Assembly: GCF_000972785.3 (NCBI RefSeq)
Contig: NZ_CP011253.3
Location: forward strand, 3,410,001-3,474,000
From: Pandoraea oxalativorans
Lineage (GTDB): Bacteria > Pseudomonadota > Gammaproteobacteria > Burkholderiales > Burkholderiaceae
Direction of reading: 5' to 3'
Length of the DNA: 64,000 nt
Shown: one piece after another, positions 45,977 through 55,333 of the stretch
How the letters are laid out: every line of letters starts with the position of its first letter
Position numbering within the stretch: the stretch's first letter is position 1
Notes under the pieces: generated by a model
The model's input: only the letters and a program-made list of their open reading frames with translations
What the model was told of the DNA's origin: nothing
Database searches by the model: none
Program-made: the position numbers and the translations under genes

Positions 45977-47269
45977 ATGAGTCATCAGCAAGCGGAACGC
46001 CGTGACGGTCAGAGCGCAACGGCGGGGTTCCTGAACACCGACTGGAATCCGCGCGAATTGCCGCTGGGCACGACCACGCGTAACGTCGTGCTACGCACCG
46101 CCGATGGCGCGGCCACGAGCGGTTCGTTGTATGTGCCAGGGTCGACGGACACCGTGGTGTGCATCATGCATCCGCGTGAGTTCATGGCCTGCCATTACCT
46201 GATTCCGGACATCGTCAGCGCAGGCTTCGCCGCGTGGACGCAGGCACCGCGTTCGGTCGGTAACGACATGCGGCTCGAACACGAATTCGCGTTGTACGAC
46301 GTGGCCGCCGGTATGCAGTTTCTGCGTGAGGCAGGCTTCAAGCGCATCGTCATGCTCGGCAACTCGGGCGGCAGCGGCCTTTACGCGCTCTACGTCCAGC
46401 AGTCGAACCTCGATCCGGCGCAGCGTATCGACCGCACGCCCGGCGGCCGCCCGACGAAGCTCGCGTCGCTCGACATGCCGCCCGTGCATGGCGTCGTGTT
46501 CGTGGCGCCGCATCCGGGTCAGGGCGCGCTGCTGCAAACCTGCATCGACCCCTCCATCACGAACGAACACGACGCCTTGTCCGTCGATCCGTCGCTCGAT
46601 CCGTTCGACTCCGCCAACGGCTACGTGCATCGTCAAGCGGGCGAAGCGGCACAATCACGCTACGACGCGGACTTCGTCACGCGCTATCGCGCCGCACAAC
46701 GTGCCCGCGTGGCACGCCTCGACGCCACCGCGCGCGACCTGATCGCCGCGCGTCAGAGCGCGCGCGAGCGTCTGAAGCGCGACGCCGGGGCAGCCAGCAC
46801 CGACGCCCGCCTGCGTCGCGTGGCCGCACACACGCCGTTGATGACCATCTGGCGCACCGACGCCGACCTGCGCTGTTTCGACCTGACGCTCGACCCGTCC
46901 GATCGACGCTACGGCTCCCTGTGGGGCAGCGATCCGTTCACGTCCAACTACGGCTCCGTCGGATTCGGGCGCGTGTGTTCCCCGGAAGCGTGGCTTTCGA
47001 CCTGGTCCGGGCTGTCTTCGAACGCGCTCCTCTCAAAGACGGCCGCCGCCATCGTGCAGCCCACCCTGCTCATCGAATACACCGGCGATCAGGCGTGCTT
47101 CCCGAGCGTCATCGAAGACATCTACGCGAGCCTCGGCGCGACACAGAAGTCGCATCGACGCGTGCGCGGCGACCATCACGGCCGAGCATTAGCGGACGGT
47201 GAAGAAGCCGGACGCTACGTCGCCGGACGCCTGTTGCAGGACTGGTTGCGCGAAACGTTTGCGCAATGA
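45977..47269 (+). CDS. Alpha/beta hydrolase of unknown substrate
   Basis: A 430-residue cytoplasmic protein. The nucleophile elbow is MLGNSGGSGLYAL; a late Asp (IEYTGDQACFP) and His (VRGDHHGRAL) complete a likely catalytic triad. An inserted region of about 140 residues lies between the elbow and the last strands. A GGAGG site stands 7 bases before the ATG. First gene of the nine-gene plus-strand run 45977-53938, so it probably hydrolyses an ester, thioester or ring-cleavage product of that pathway. Confidence 0.78.
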   Translation: MSHQQAERRDGQSATAGFLNTDWNPRELPLGTTTRNVVLRTADGAATSGSLYVPGSTDTVVCIMHPREFMACHYLIPDIVSAGFAAWTQAPRSVGNDMRLEHEFALYDVAAGMQFLREAGFKRIVMLGNSGGSGLYALYVQQSNLDPAQRIDRTPGGRPTKLASLDMPPVHGVVFVAPHPGQGALLQTCIDPSITNEHDALSVDPSLDPFDSANGYVHRQAGEAAQSRYDADFVTRYRAAQRARVARLDATARDLIAARQSARERLKRDAGAASTDARLRRVAAHTPLMTIWRTDADLRCFDLTLDPSDRRYGSLWGSDPFTSNYGSVGFGRVCSPEAWLSTWSGLSSNALLSKTAAAIVQPTLLIEYTGDQACFPSVIEDIYASLGATQKSHRRVRGDHHGRALADGEEAGRYVAGRLLQDWLRETFAQ

Positions 47270-47322
47270 CATCCCCCATTTGCCTGGACAACTGACTGAA
47301 CGACCGAATCCCCGGAGTCCCA

Positions 47323-47973
47323 ATGAAACTGAATGACATCCCCGCTGCCGCAGCCGCCCACAATGCGCTGCGTCTGCATGGCGTCGATCACACGGCGCGC
47401 CCGACCTGGCGCTTGCGCGAGACCGTCGAGTTTTACCGTGACGTGCTCGGCCTGCCGCTCATCCACACAATCTCCGCCCGAGGCTGGGGACCGGCCACGC
47501 ACCCCGACTTCCTGCATTTCTTCTTCGATAGCGGCAACGGCAGCACCATCGCGTTCTTCTACTATCTCGGCGGCGAAGTCCCCGCCTCGCTCGCCGACCG
47601 TCCGGGACGCGCACCGCTGCCCGAAGACCACGTATTCGACGCCACCCACACCGCGTGGCTCGTCGACACGCAGGACGAACTGCACGCGTGGAAAACCCGT
47701 CTGGAATCGCGCGGCGTGACGGTCTCGGCCGAGACGGCGCACGAGGTCATCGAGTCGATCTACTTCCGCGATCCGAACGGCTACTTCATCGAGATCACCC
47801 GTAAGCTGCGCGCACTGGCCGACATCGACGCGCGCGACGCGGCCGCCACCCTCGAAGCGGCCATGCAAATCGAAGACGAAGCCCTCGCCGGGGGCGCGCC
47901 GTTCACCCGGATCGACGCCGTCTGGCAGCGCAAGGCGCAGCGTCTGGGCCAACACCTGCGTCAGGAGCGCTAA
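47323..47973 (+). CDS. VOC-superfamily (glyoxalase/extradiol dioxygenase fold) protein
   Basis: A 216-residue protein with the paired beta-alpha-beta-beta-beta modules of the VOC fold. Candidate metal ligands are His in LHGVDHTARPT, His in DATHTAWLVDT and Glu in NGYFIEITRK. It could be a ring-cleaving dioxygenase or an isomerase/hydrolase of the same fold. No other ring-opening gene is found in the cluster, which makes a dioxygenase role attractive but unproven. Confidence 0.75.
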   Translation: MKLNDIPAAAAAHNALRLHGVDHTARPTWRLRETVEFYRDVLGLPLIHTISARGWGPATHPDFLHFFFDSGNGSTIAFFYYLGGEVPASLADRPGRAPLPEDHVFDATHTAWLVDTQDELHAWKTRLESRGVTVSAETAHEVIESIYFRDPNGYFIEITRKLRALADIDARDAAATLEAAMQIEDEALAGGAPFTRIDAVWQRKAQRLGQHLRQER

Positions 47974-47975
47974 TC

Positions 47976-48242
47976 ATGACGTCACAACCGTTGCAGATCT
48001 TCGTGCTCAACGTGCCCGAGTTTGCGTCGCTGACCGAAGCCGCCCGCGCGATGCCCGAGTGCCGCGTCGAGAACGCCGGCGATTACACCGTGATTTCCAG
48101 CGACGTGCCGATTGCCTTTGGGCGTCGCGCGCTGGGTCTGAAGCCTGCCGTCTGGTACGGCCTCTTTACCGGCGGACTCGACGGCCAGATCGAAAGCTAT
48201 GAACGTGACGTCGTGCGGATCGCCCCTCGCCGCAGCCGCTGA
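47976..48242 (+). CDS. Small protein of unknown function
   Basis: An 88-residue soluble protein without recognisable motifs, starting LQIFVLNVPEFASLTEAARAMPE and containing VISSDVPIAFGRRALGLKPAVWYGLFTGGLDGQI. The ATG is preceded by CAGGAG within the end of the VOC gene and lies 2 bases past its stop, so it is translated with it. It may be a subunit or accessory of a pathway enzyme; nothing in the sequence decides this. Confidence 0.78.
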   Translation: MTSQPLQIFVLNVPEFASLTEAARAMPECRVENAGDYTVISSDVPIAFGRRALGLKPAVWYGLFTGGLDGQIESYERDVVRIAPRRSR

Positions 48243-48309
48243 ACCACCGAACCACCGACTGGACACAGGCGTCCCCGATAAAGTCGCCAAAGTACGTGCA
48301 GGAGACACC

Positions 48310-50025
48310 ATGAGCGGTATTTTTCACCCTATCGACGGCGTGACGTACTGTGCGCCGGATCTGGCGCAACGCTACTTCGCGTCGAACGCCTGGTACGACA
48401 TCACCCTCGGCGATGCGCTGCGCGCGAGCGCCGCGCGCGTGCCTGAACGCCCGGCCTACCTCAGCGACGAAGCCACGCTGAGCTTCGCCACGCTAGACCA
48501 ACGCAGCGAACGGCTCGGCGCAGCGCTCCTCGAACTGGGGCTGCGCCCCGGGGACCGTGCCATCTTCCAGATGGGCACGAACGTCGATACGGTCGTGGCG
48601 CTGATGGGCGCGTACAAAGCAGGCGTCGTACCCGTGTGCGCCGTGCCGCAGTACCGGGAAGTGGAGATCGGCCAACTCGCGTCCCAATCGAACGCCCGCG
48701 CCTACTTCGTGCAAGCCGATTTCTCGGCGTTCGACCTCGTCGGCTTCGCCCGTCAGATGATGGACAGGCATGCGTCGGTCGAGCATCTGCTGGTCGCGCG
48801 CGGCCGTGTCGGGCACGAGGCCGTCGCCGGTAGCCGCGCCATCGATCGGTTGATCGACGACATGCCGCTTGAGCGCGCGCGCGCCGTGCTGGCCGACATC
48901 CAAATCGGCAGTGAAGACGTACTGAGCTTCCAGTTGTCCGGCGGCACCACCGGCGTGCCGAAGATCATCCCGCGCTTTCATGCGGAGTACATCGGTCATT
49001 CGCTCGCGTGGATGCGTCATATCGGCATGACCGAACACAGCCGCATGATCTGGTCGCTGCCGTTGTTGCACAACGCAGGGCAGTTGTATGTCCTCGCATC
49101 GACGGTCGCCAGCGGCATGACGACGGTGCTGATGCCGCGCGTCGACATCGCCCGCATGCTCACGCTGATCGAGATGCATCGCGTCACGCACGGCTTGTCG
49201 ATCGGGCCGGTCGCGCCGCAGATGATCGCGTACAAGGACATTGCCAAACACGATCTGACGTCGCTGCAACTCTTCGGCACGATGAGCCGCGCCGACTCGC
49301 TCGAAGCGCACCTCGGCGTGCCGTGCTTCAACCTCTACGGCACGACCGAGGGGCTGCTGATGGGCGCAGGCGCGCACCTTGCACCGGACCTTCGCCATCA
49401 CACACAGGGGTTGTCCGGCTGCGAAGACGACGAGATCCGCGTGCTGGCGCCCGGCACCGATACGCCGGTCGAGGACGGCACCCCGGGCGAACTCTGCTTC
49501 CGTGGCCCGTCGAGCCTGCGTGGCTACTTCAACGCCCCCGAGGCCACGGCGCAGACGCTCACGCCCGACGGCTTCGTGCGTACCGGCGACATGGTGACGG
49601 CGAAGGTGATCGATGGCGTGCGCTGCTTCGCCTTCGAAGGACGCCTGCGCGACAACATCAACCGGGGTGGCGAGAAGATTGGCTGCGAGGAAGTCGAGGC
49701 GTTTGTGAGCCATCACCCCGCCGTGGCCGACGCCAAACTCGTCGCCATGCCCGACCCGGTCTTCGGCGAGCGCGCCTGCGTCTATCTGGTTCTGCGCCCG
49801 GGCCAGCCCGCGCCGTCCGTGGGCGAACTCGGTGCGTTTCTCGTGAGCCACGGGCTGGCGAAGTTCAAGTGCCCCGAGCGCATCGAGATCATCGACGAGT
49901 TTCCCGTGACACGCGTGGGCAAGGTCGACAAAGCGTCGTTGCGCTCCGCGATTGCGGGACGCGTCGCGTCGGAGACCGCCCTGGCGGCGTCCGCCCGGCC
50001 CCAGCCTGCCAGGGAGGACGCATGA
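48310..50025 (+). CDS. Aryl acid-AMP ligase (DhbE/EntE/SdgA type)
   Basis: A 571-residue ANL-superfamily enzyme. The phosphate loop SGGTTGVPKIIPR is the version of aryl-acid adenylating enzymes such as 2,3-dihydroxybenzoate- and salicylate-AMP ligases; the A5 motif is LYGTTEG and the hinge/A8 region is VRTGDMVTAKVI...GRLRDNINRGGEKI. The catalytic C-terminal Lys is in TRVGKVDKASL. It would activate an aromatic acid to its AMP ester and perhaps CoA thioester. The start at 48310 has GGAG upstream. Its stop overlaps the thioesterase ATG. Confidence 0.88.
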   Translation: MSGIFHPIDGVTYCAPDLAQRYFASNAWYDITLGDALRASAARVPERPAYLSDEATLSFATLDQRSERLGAALLELGLRPGDRAIFQMGTNVDTVVALMGAYKAGVVPVCAVPQYREVEIGQLASQSNARAYFVQADFSAFDLVGFARQMMDRHASVEHLLVARGRVGHEAVAGSRAIDRLIDDMPLERARAVLADIQIGSEDVLSFQLSGGTTGVPKIIPRFHAEYIGHSLAWMRHIGMTEHSRMIWSLPLLHNAGQLYVLASTVASGMTTVLMPRVDIARMLTLIEMHRVTHGLSIGPVAPQMIAYKDIAKHDLTSLQLFGTMSRADSLEAHLGVPCFNLYGTTEGLLMGAGAHLAPDLRHHTQGLSGCEDDEIRVLAPGTDTPVEDGTPGELCFRGPSSLRGYFNAPEATAQTLTPDGFVRTGDMVTAKVIDGVRCFAFEGRLRDNINRGGEKIGCEEVEAFVSHHPAVADAKLVAMPDPVFGERACVYLVLRPGQPAPSVGELGAFLVSHGLAKFKCPERIEIIDEFPVTRVGKVDKASLRSAIAGRVASETALAASARPQPAREDA

Positions 50026-50525
50026 TCAGCACCGAACATGTGGTGAGCGAGCACCCGTTCGTCGTGCGTCGCCGCGTGAAATGGGGCGATTGCGACCCGG
50101 CGGGTGTGGTCTACACCGTGACGTTCTCGGAATACGTGATCTCTATCGCCGAGCTGTTCTACGGCTCGCTGTTCGACGGCACGCCGCAAGCCGTGAAGAA
50201 CCATCACGGCTTCGGCACGCCCACCCGCGCGCTCGACTTCGACTTTCGCCGCTCGCTCTGGCCGGACGATGTCTTCGACGTCACCGTCGAAGTCACCGAT
50301 ATCCGCACGCGAACCTTCACGCTGACGATGACGGCGCGCAAGGACGACGGCGATATCGCCTTCATCGCCCGCCTCACGCCGATCTGCATTCAGCGCGGCG
50401 TGCGCGAATCCATCGAAATGCCCGACGTGCTGCGCGCAGCGCTCGACCAATACCGAACCCGCTGCGCTGCGGCTTCCACCTCTGCTGCCACAGCCCCAGC
50501 TTTCGCCGGAGAACCGACACCATGA
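50022..50525 (+). CDS. 4-hydroxybenzoyl-CoA thioesterase-like hotdog protein
   Basis: A 167-residue hotdog-fold thioesterase. KWGDCDPAGVVYTVTFSEYV holds the catalytic Asp25, matching Asp17 of the Pseudomonas 4-hydroxybenzoyl-CoA thioesterase (FGDCDPAGIVW). The C-terminal 25 residues are a flexible Ala/Thr/Pro tail. It overlaps both neighbours by ATGA, so it is made together with the ligase and the isomerase. It would free a hydroxylated aryl acid from CoA, as SdgD does in the salicylyl-CoA route. Confidence 0.9.
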   Translation: MISTEHVVSEHPFVVRRRVKWGDCDPAGVVYTVTFSEYVISIAELFYGSLFDGTPQAVKNHHGFGTPTRALDFDFRRSLWPDDVFDVTVEVTDIRTRTFTLTMTARKDDGDIAFIARLTPICIQRGVRESIEMPDVLRAALDQYRTRCAAASTSAATAPAFAGEPTP

Positions 50526-51301
50526 CGCAAACGCCCTTTCGCATCGGACAAATCGTGCCCAGCTCCAACACCACGATGGAGACCGAGATTCCCGCGATGT
50601 TGCGCGCCCGCGAGCAGATCCTGCCCGAGCGTTTCACGTTCCATTCGAGCCGCATGCGCATGCATCGCGTGGTGAAGGAAGAACTCGCCGCAATGAACCT
50701 TCAGGGCCTGCGCTGCGCCGCCGAACTCGCCGATGCCCGCGTGGATGTGATGAGCACGGCCTGCCTCGTCGCCATCATGGCCATGGGGCCGGGCTACCAC
50801 CGTCAGGTCGAGGAGGACCTGCGACGCGTGGCGCGCGAGAACCATTGCGACGCCGCCATCATGACCTCTGCGGGTGCGCTCGTCGCCGGTCTGAAGACGC
50901 TGGGAGCGCGCAAGGTCTCGCTGATGGCGCCCTACATGAAGCCGCTCACGCAAGCCGTGGTCGAGTACATCGAGCACGAAGGGATCGAGGTCATCGATGC
51001 CCTGTCGTTCGAAATCCCCGACAACCTCGAAGTCGGCCGTCGCGACCCGATGCAGTTGCTCGACGACGTCAAACGCCTGAACACGGCCAATGCCGATGCC
51101 GTCGTGCTCTCCGCGTGTGTGCAGATGCCGTCCCTGCCTGCCATTCAACTGGCCCAGGACCGGCTCGGCCTCCCCGTGACGTCCACGGCCGTCAGCACGG
51201 TGCGGCAGATGCTCGACCACCTCGGCCTCGCGCCCGTGGTCCCGAATGCCGGTGCGTTGCTGGCCACCGGGCACGAAGCGTTGTCCGCGCGCGTCGCCTG
51301 A
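50522..51301 (+). CDS. Maleate cis-trans isomerase (NicE-like)
   Basis: A 259-residue Asp/Glu racemase-superfamily protein. It begins FRIGQIVPSSNTTMETEIPA like NicE, and both catalytic cysteines are in place: Cys81 in STACLVAIMA and Cys199 in SACVQMPSLP (NicE Cys82, Cys200). It would convert maleate to fumarate, which enters the TCA cycle. Its presence says the upstream ring-cleavage pathway ends in maleate, or in a close analogue. Confidence 0.9.
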   Translation: MTQTPFRIGQIVPSSNTTMETEIPAMLRAREQILPERFTFHSSRMRMHRVVKEELAAMNLQGLRCAAELADARVDVMSTACLVAIMAMGPGYHRQVEEDLRRVARENHCDAAIMTSAGALVAGLKTLGARKVSLMAPYMKPLTQAVVEYIEHEGIEVIDALSFEIPDNLEVGRRDPMQLLDDVKRLNTANADAVVLSACVQMPSLPAIQLAQDRLGLPVTSTAVSTVRQMLDHLGLAPVVPNAGALLATGHEALSARVA

Positions 51302-51328
51302 ACCCACGCCCCCATCAAGGAGCCCATC

Positions 51329-52471
51329 ATGAAAATCGCCGTCATCGGTGGCGGGCCTGCCGGCCTGTACTTCTCGTTGTTGATGAAACAACGTCATCCG
51401 GAAGACGACATCGTCGTGCACGAACGCAACGCTGCGAACGCCACTTACGGCTGGGGCGTCGTGTTTTCCGACATCGCCCTCGCTTTCCTCAAGGACGCGG
51501 ATGAAGCGTTCTTCCGCAAGTTCACGGCGCATCACACGCGCTGCGACCACATGGAGATCGTGCATCGGGGCGTGCCCGTGCGCCTGTCCAACAACCACTT
51601 CTCGCGCACGTCGCGCATCGACATGCTGCACGTGTTGCAGCAAGCCTGCGCCGACGCCGGTGTGGAGGTGTGCTACGAAAGCCACGTCACCGATCCGGCG
51701 CAGTTGCCCGACGCCGACGTGATCGTTGCGGCCGACGGGGTGAACAGCGAAGTGCGCACGCGCATGGCGGAGCACTTCGGCCCGAGCTTCGACGAGCGCC
51801 GCAACAAGTTCGCGTGGTACGGCACGTCGCGCACGTTCCATCCCGTGTCGCTCATCTTCCGGCAGACACCGCACGGCGTGTTCATGGCGCACGCCTATCA
51901 GTACAGCCCTGAGCGCTCGACGTTCCTTGTCGAAGTCGATCCCGACACATGGCAGCGCTGCGGGCTGGACACCGCGACCGAAGACGAAAGCCGCGCCTTC
52001 TGCGAACAGATCTTCGCCGACGACCTGCAAGGCCATTCGCTGCTGACGAACCGCTCGCATTGGTTCCAGGCGCGCGTGGTGAGCAACGCGCGCTGGTCGC
52101 ACGGCAATGTAGTGCTGCTGGGCGACGCGTTGCGCAGTGTCCACTTCTCGCTTGGCTCGGGCACCCGTATGGCGATGCAGGACGCTATTGCGCTGTTCGA
52201 AGCGCTCAGCGCGAACCGCAGCGATGTGCCCGCCGCCTTTGCGGCCTTCGAGCAGAGCCGTCGCAGCGCCTCGGACCGCTTCCAGGATGCCGCCCGGCGC
52301 AGCCTCGACTGGTACGAATCCGTCGACACCCGCATGCATCTCGACCCGGTGCGCTTCGCCTACGACTACATGCTGCGCACGGGGCGCGTGACGCACGAAG
52401 ACCTGCGGGCGCGCGATCCCGAATTCGTCGCGCAGGTCGAGGCCGCGACCACCCCGGCGCACGCCGCCTGA
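51329..52471 (+). CDS. FAD-dependent aryl-CoA hydroxylase (salicylyl-CoA/2-aminobenzoyl-CoA monooxygenase type)
   Basis: A 380-residue flavin monooxygenase: FAD motif AVIGGGPAGLYFSLLMKQR, VVAADGVNSEVRTRM (DG motif) and VLLGDALRSVHFSLGSGTRMAMQDA (GD motif). YGWGVVFSDIAL and the SxGSGT segment are typical of salicylyl-CoA 5-hydroxylase and the monooxygenase domain of 2-aminobenzoyl-CoA monooxygenase/reductase; the reductase domain is absent. A good site (AAGGAG) precedes the ATG. It should hydroxylate the CoA-activated ring before thioester hydrolysis. Confidence 0.88.
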   Translation: MKIAVIGGGPAGLYFSLLMKQRHPEDDIVVHERNAANATYGWGVVFSDIALAFLKDADEAFFRKFTAHHTRCDHMEIVHRGVPVRLSNNHFSRTSRIDMLHVLQQACADAGVEVCYESHVTDPAQLPDADVIVAADGVNSEVRTRMAEHFGPSFDERRNKFAWYGTSRTFHPVSLIFRQTPHGVFMAHAYQYSPERSTFLVEVDPDTWQRCGLDTATEDESRAFCEQIFADDLQGHSLLTNRSHWFQARVVSNARWSHGNVVLLGDALRSVHFSLGSGTRMAMQDAIALFEALSANRSDVPAAFAAFEQSRRSASDRFQDAARRSLDWYESVDTRMHLDPVRFAYDYMLRTGRVTHEDLRARDPEFVAQVEAATTPAHAA

Positions 52472-52561
52472 CATCGCTTAATCGCTTAATGCCGCGTCAG
52501 GCCATCGCTCGAAAACATCCATAACAAGGCAAAAACGCCACCCGAGGACAGGAGACATCTC

Positions 52562-53938
52562 ATGGACAAGCACGACACCCTGCACACGTCAGTCGACGTG
52601 CGGGACTTCATCAACGCGGCCCCGGTGTCGCGCTTCCAGATACTGATCAGCACGATGTGTTTCCTGATCGTGGCGCTGGACGGATTCGACATCGCCATCA
52701 TCGGTTTCATCGCGCCGCATATCCGCGGCGAATGGCAGTTGTCGATGGTGTCGCTCGGCCCGCTGTTCAGCGCGGGCCTGCTGGGACTCATGGTCGGCGC
52801 GTTTTGCAGCGGACCGATGGCCGACCGGATCGGACGCCGCCGGGTGCTGATCCTGTCCGTCGCGTGGTTCGGCGCGGCGAGCGTCGGCGCAGCCCTCGCG
52901 CCGAATGTCGCGTGGCTCATCGCGCTGCGATTCCTCACCGGTCTCGGGCTGGGCGGTGCGATGCCCAACGCGATCACGCTGACGTCCGAATTCAGTCCCG
53001 AGCGACGTCGCGGCACACTGCTCACGCTGATGTTCTGCGGGTTCTCGCTCGGCTCGGCGCTGGGCGGCGTGGTCACGGCGTATCTGGTGGCCGGAGTCGG
53101 CTGGCGCGGGTTGCTGGCGATTGGCGGACTGCTGCCACTCGCACTCGTCCCCGTGCTGTGGTTCACACTGCCGGAGTCGGTGCGCTTTCTCGCGATCCGG
53201 GGCGGCACGCAGGCGCAGATCGCCGCGACGCTCAGGCGCGTGGCGCCCAGCCATGTCGTGACCGGCCAGACATACAGCGCCGCCGACGACCGCCTGCCGT
53301 CCTCGCCCGTCGTGCAACTGTTTCACCGCGACTACCGTCGCGGCACGTTGCTGCTGTGGCTGGCGTTCTTCATGAGCCTGTTGCTACTGTACCTGCTCAT
53401 CAACTGGCTTCCGATTCTCGCGGAACGTAGCGGGCTGACGCTCAAACAGGCGTCGATGTTCGCCGGTCTGCTGCAAGGCGGCGGCGTGCTGGGCGCGATT
53501 GTGCTGGGCGTGCTGATCGATCGCTTCCATCCGTACAAGGTGGTCGCGGTGGCCTATCTGCTGGGGGCTGCCTCGCTGGCGTCGCTGGCGCTGACCGACA
53601 GCGCGGTCTGGCTCGCGGCGGGCATCTTCATCACGGGATTTTGCGTGAGCGGCTCGCAAGTCTGTGCGAATGTAATTGCGTCGGCGTATTACCCGACGTC
53701 GAATCGGGCGACGGGCGTGGCGTGGGCGCTGGGTATCGGCCGCATCGGGGCCGTCGCGGGATCGTTCGGCGGGGCGCTCCTGCTGGCAGCGGGCTGGAGC
53801 AACGCCGGGCTGTTCACGATTCTGGCGATACCGGCCATGCTCGCGGCGCTCGGCATTCTGCTCGCAGGGACGAAGCACCGCCCGGCGACGCAGGCACCGG
53901 ACGCAGTCAGCGCACCATCGCCGACTGCACTGTCGTGA
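52562..53938 (+). CDS. MFS aromatic acid:H+ symporter (AAHS family)
   Basis: A 458-residue carrier with twelve helices. The family marks are ALDGFDIAIIGF in helix 1 and the loop motif GAFCSGPMADRIGRRRVL between helices 2 and 3. AGGAG precedes the start. Last gene of the aromatic cluster; it presumably imports the aromatic acid that the ligase activates. Confidence 0.92.
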   Translation: MDKHDTLHTSVDVRDFINAAPVSRFQILISTMCFLIVALDGFDIAIIGFIAPHIRGEWQLSMVSLGPLFSAGLLGLMVGAFCSGPMADRIGRRRVLILSVAWFGAASVGAALAPNVAWLIALRFLTGLGLGGAMPNAITLTSEFSPERRRGTLLTLMFCGFSLGSALGGVVTAYLVAGVGWRGLLAIGGLLPLALVPVLWFTLPESVRFLAIRGGTQAQIAATLRRVAPSHVVTGQTYSAADDRLPSSPVVQLFHRDYRRGTLLLWLAFFMSLLLLYLLINWLPILAERSGLTLKQASMFAGLLQGGGVLGAIVLGVLIDRFHPYKVVAVAYLLGAASLASLALTDSAVWLAAGIFITGFCVSGSQVCANVIASAYYPTSNRATGVAWALGIGRIGAVAGSFGGALLLAAGWSNAGLFTILAIPAMLAALGILLAGTKHRPATQAPDAVSAPSPTALS

Positions 53939-53956
53939 AGCCGTCAGCAGAAACCG

Positions 53957-53994
53957 GAAAGCGCGCGGATATCGTCGATATCACGCGCGCTTTC
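53957..53994. terminator. Strong hairpin between convergent MFS and CoA-ligase genes
   Basis: Outer arms GAAAGCGCGC (53957-53966) and GCGCGCTTTC (53985-53994) pair perfectly; inner arms GATATC (53968-53973) and GATATC (53977-53982) continue the stem around GTC. It lies 19 bases past the MFS stop, between converging genes, so a bidirectional terminator is likely. Confidence 0.7.
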
Positions 53995-54026
53995 GGGACT
54001 TCAGGGACTGCGGCGAGTCGGCAGCG

Positions 54027-55265
54027 TCAATCGTAAGCCCGAGCATCCTCCACCAGCTTACCATCGGTCGGCAGCGACCCGACGGCCACGAAATCCACCT
54101 CACCGCGCAGTCGCGTCACGTCGCGCAACGTCTCTTGCAGACGTGCCGCCAGTCCCTCCGGCGGCGTGTCGTTCGTCTCGCACAGCAGACGCATGCGGTC
54201 GTCCCCCACCCGACCTTCCACGCGCAGACGCAACCGCACGAGCTCCGGGTAGCGTTTGCCGATCTCACCGATTTGCCCGGGATGCACGAACATGCCGCGC
54301 ACTTTCACCGTCTGATCCGCCCGCCCGAGCCAGCCTTTGAGACGCATATTCGTGCGACCGCAAGGACTGATGCCCGCCTCCACCGACGACAGGTCGCCGG
54401 TCGCGAAGCGAATCAGCGGGTAATCCGGATTGAAGTTCGTCACCACGACTTCGCCGATTTCGCCGTCGGGTACCGGCTTCGTGCCGCCCGGTTCGACCAG
54501 TTCCACCAGCACGTTTTCGTCGACGATCAGACCCGCCTGCGCATCGCTCTCGAAAGCGATCAGCCCCAGATCGGCCGTGCCGTACAACTGACGCGCCGTA
54601 ATCCCCCGGCCGTTGAACCACGCGCGCAGCGACGGCGGCAACGCTTCGCCAGACAGCGTCGCGCGACGAATGCAAGTGAGGTGCGCCCCGGCCGCTTCGC
54701 CCTTCTCGATCAGAATCTTCAGGAACGACGGCGTGCCCGCGTACGCGCCCGGCTTCAGGTGCCGGATGGCTTCCAGTTGGAGTTCGGTCTGCCCCACGCC
54801 AGCGGGGAACACGCAGCAACCCAGCCGTGCCGCCCCTGTCTCGATCATCATGCCAGCGGGCGTGAAGTGATACGAGTACGTGTTGTAGACCAGATCGCCC
54901 GGCCGCAGCCCCGCCGCGTACATCGCCCGTGCAAAGCGCCACCAGTCGCTGCCGCGCCCGTCCGGCTCGTAGATCGGACCGGGGGACTGGTAGACGTGCG
55001 CGAGACCGCTCACGGGGGTGGCGTTCAGCCCACCCAGGGGAGGATGACGGACCTGAAACGCCGCCAGATCCGATTTGCGCGTGACGGGCAACCCGGCCAG
55101 CGCGTCACGCGAATCGATCTCGCTGGCGTCGATATCGCTCAGTGCATCGGAAAAGTAGGCGGCATGCGAGCGGGCATGAGAGACCTGCGCTGGAAGCGCC
55201 GCCAGCAACGCCTTCTCACGAACCTCTGGCGCACGGATTTCCAGCGTGTCGAAGTAATCGTTCAT
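54027..55265 (-). CDS. Phenylacetate-CoA ligase family protein
   Basis: A 412-residue ANL enzyme of the PaaK group. AGLRPGDLVYNTYSYHFTPAGMMIE, YAGTPSFLKILIEKGE, RQLYGTADLGLIAFES and LIRFATGDLSS are family segments; the C-terminal part starts GWLGRADQTVKVRGMFVHPGQ. The length fits PaaK-like aryl-CoA ligases. The ribosome site is weak. It is on the strand of the downstream ABC transporter genes, so it may activate a second aromatic acid taken up by that transporter. Confidence 0.88.
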   Translation of the reverse strand: MNDYFDTLEIRAPEVREKALLAALPAQVSHARSHAAYFSDALSDIDASEIDSRDALAGLPVTRKSDLAAFQVRHPPLGGLNATPVSGLAHVYQSPGPIYEPDGRGSDWWRFARAMYAAGLRPGDLVYNTYSYHFTPAGMMIETGAARLGCCVFPAGVGQTELQLEAIRHLKPGAYAGTPSFLKILIEKGEAAGAHLTCIRRATLSGEALPPSLRAWFNGRGITARQLYGTADLGLIAFESDAQAGLIVDENVLVELVEPGGTKPVPDGEIGEVVVTNFNPDYPLIRFATGDLSSVEAGISPCGRTNMRLKGWLGRADQTVKVRGMFVHPGQIGEIGKRYPELVRLRLRVEGRVGDDRMRLLCETNDTPPEGLAARLQETLRDVTRLRGEVDFVAVGSLPTDGKLVEDARAYD

Positions 55266-55333
55266 ATCAACGGATCAACGATGAGGATTAACGAAAAAAC
55301 GCGAGTGAGCGAATCACGCAAAGAGGCGCGCAC

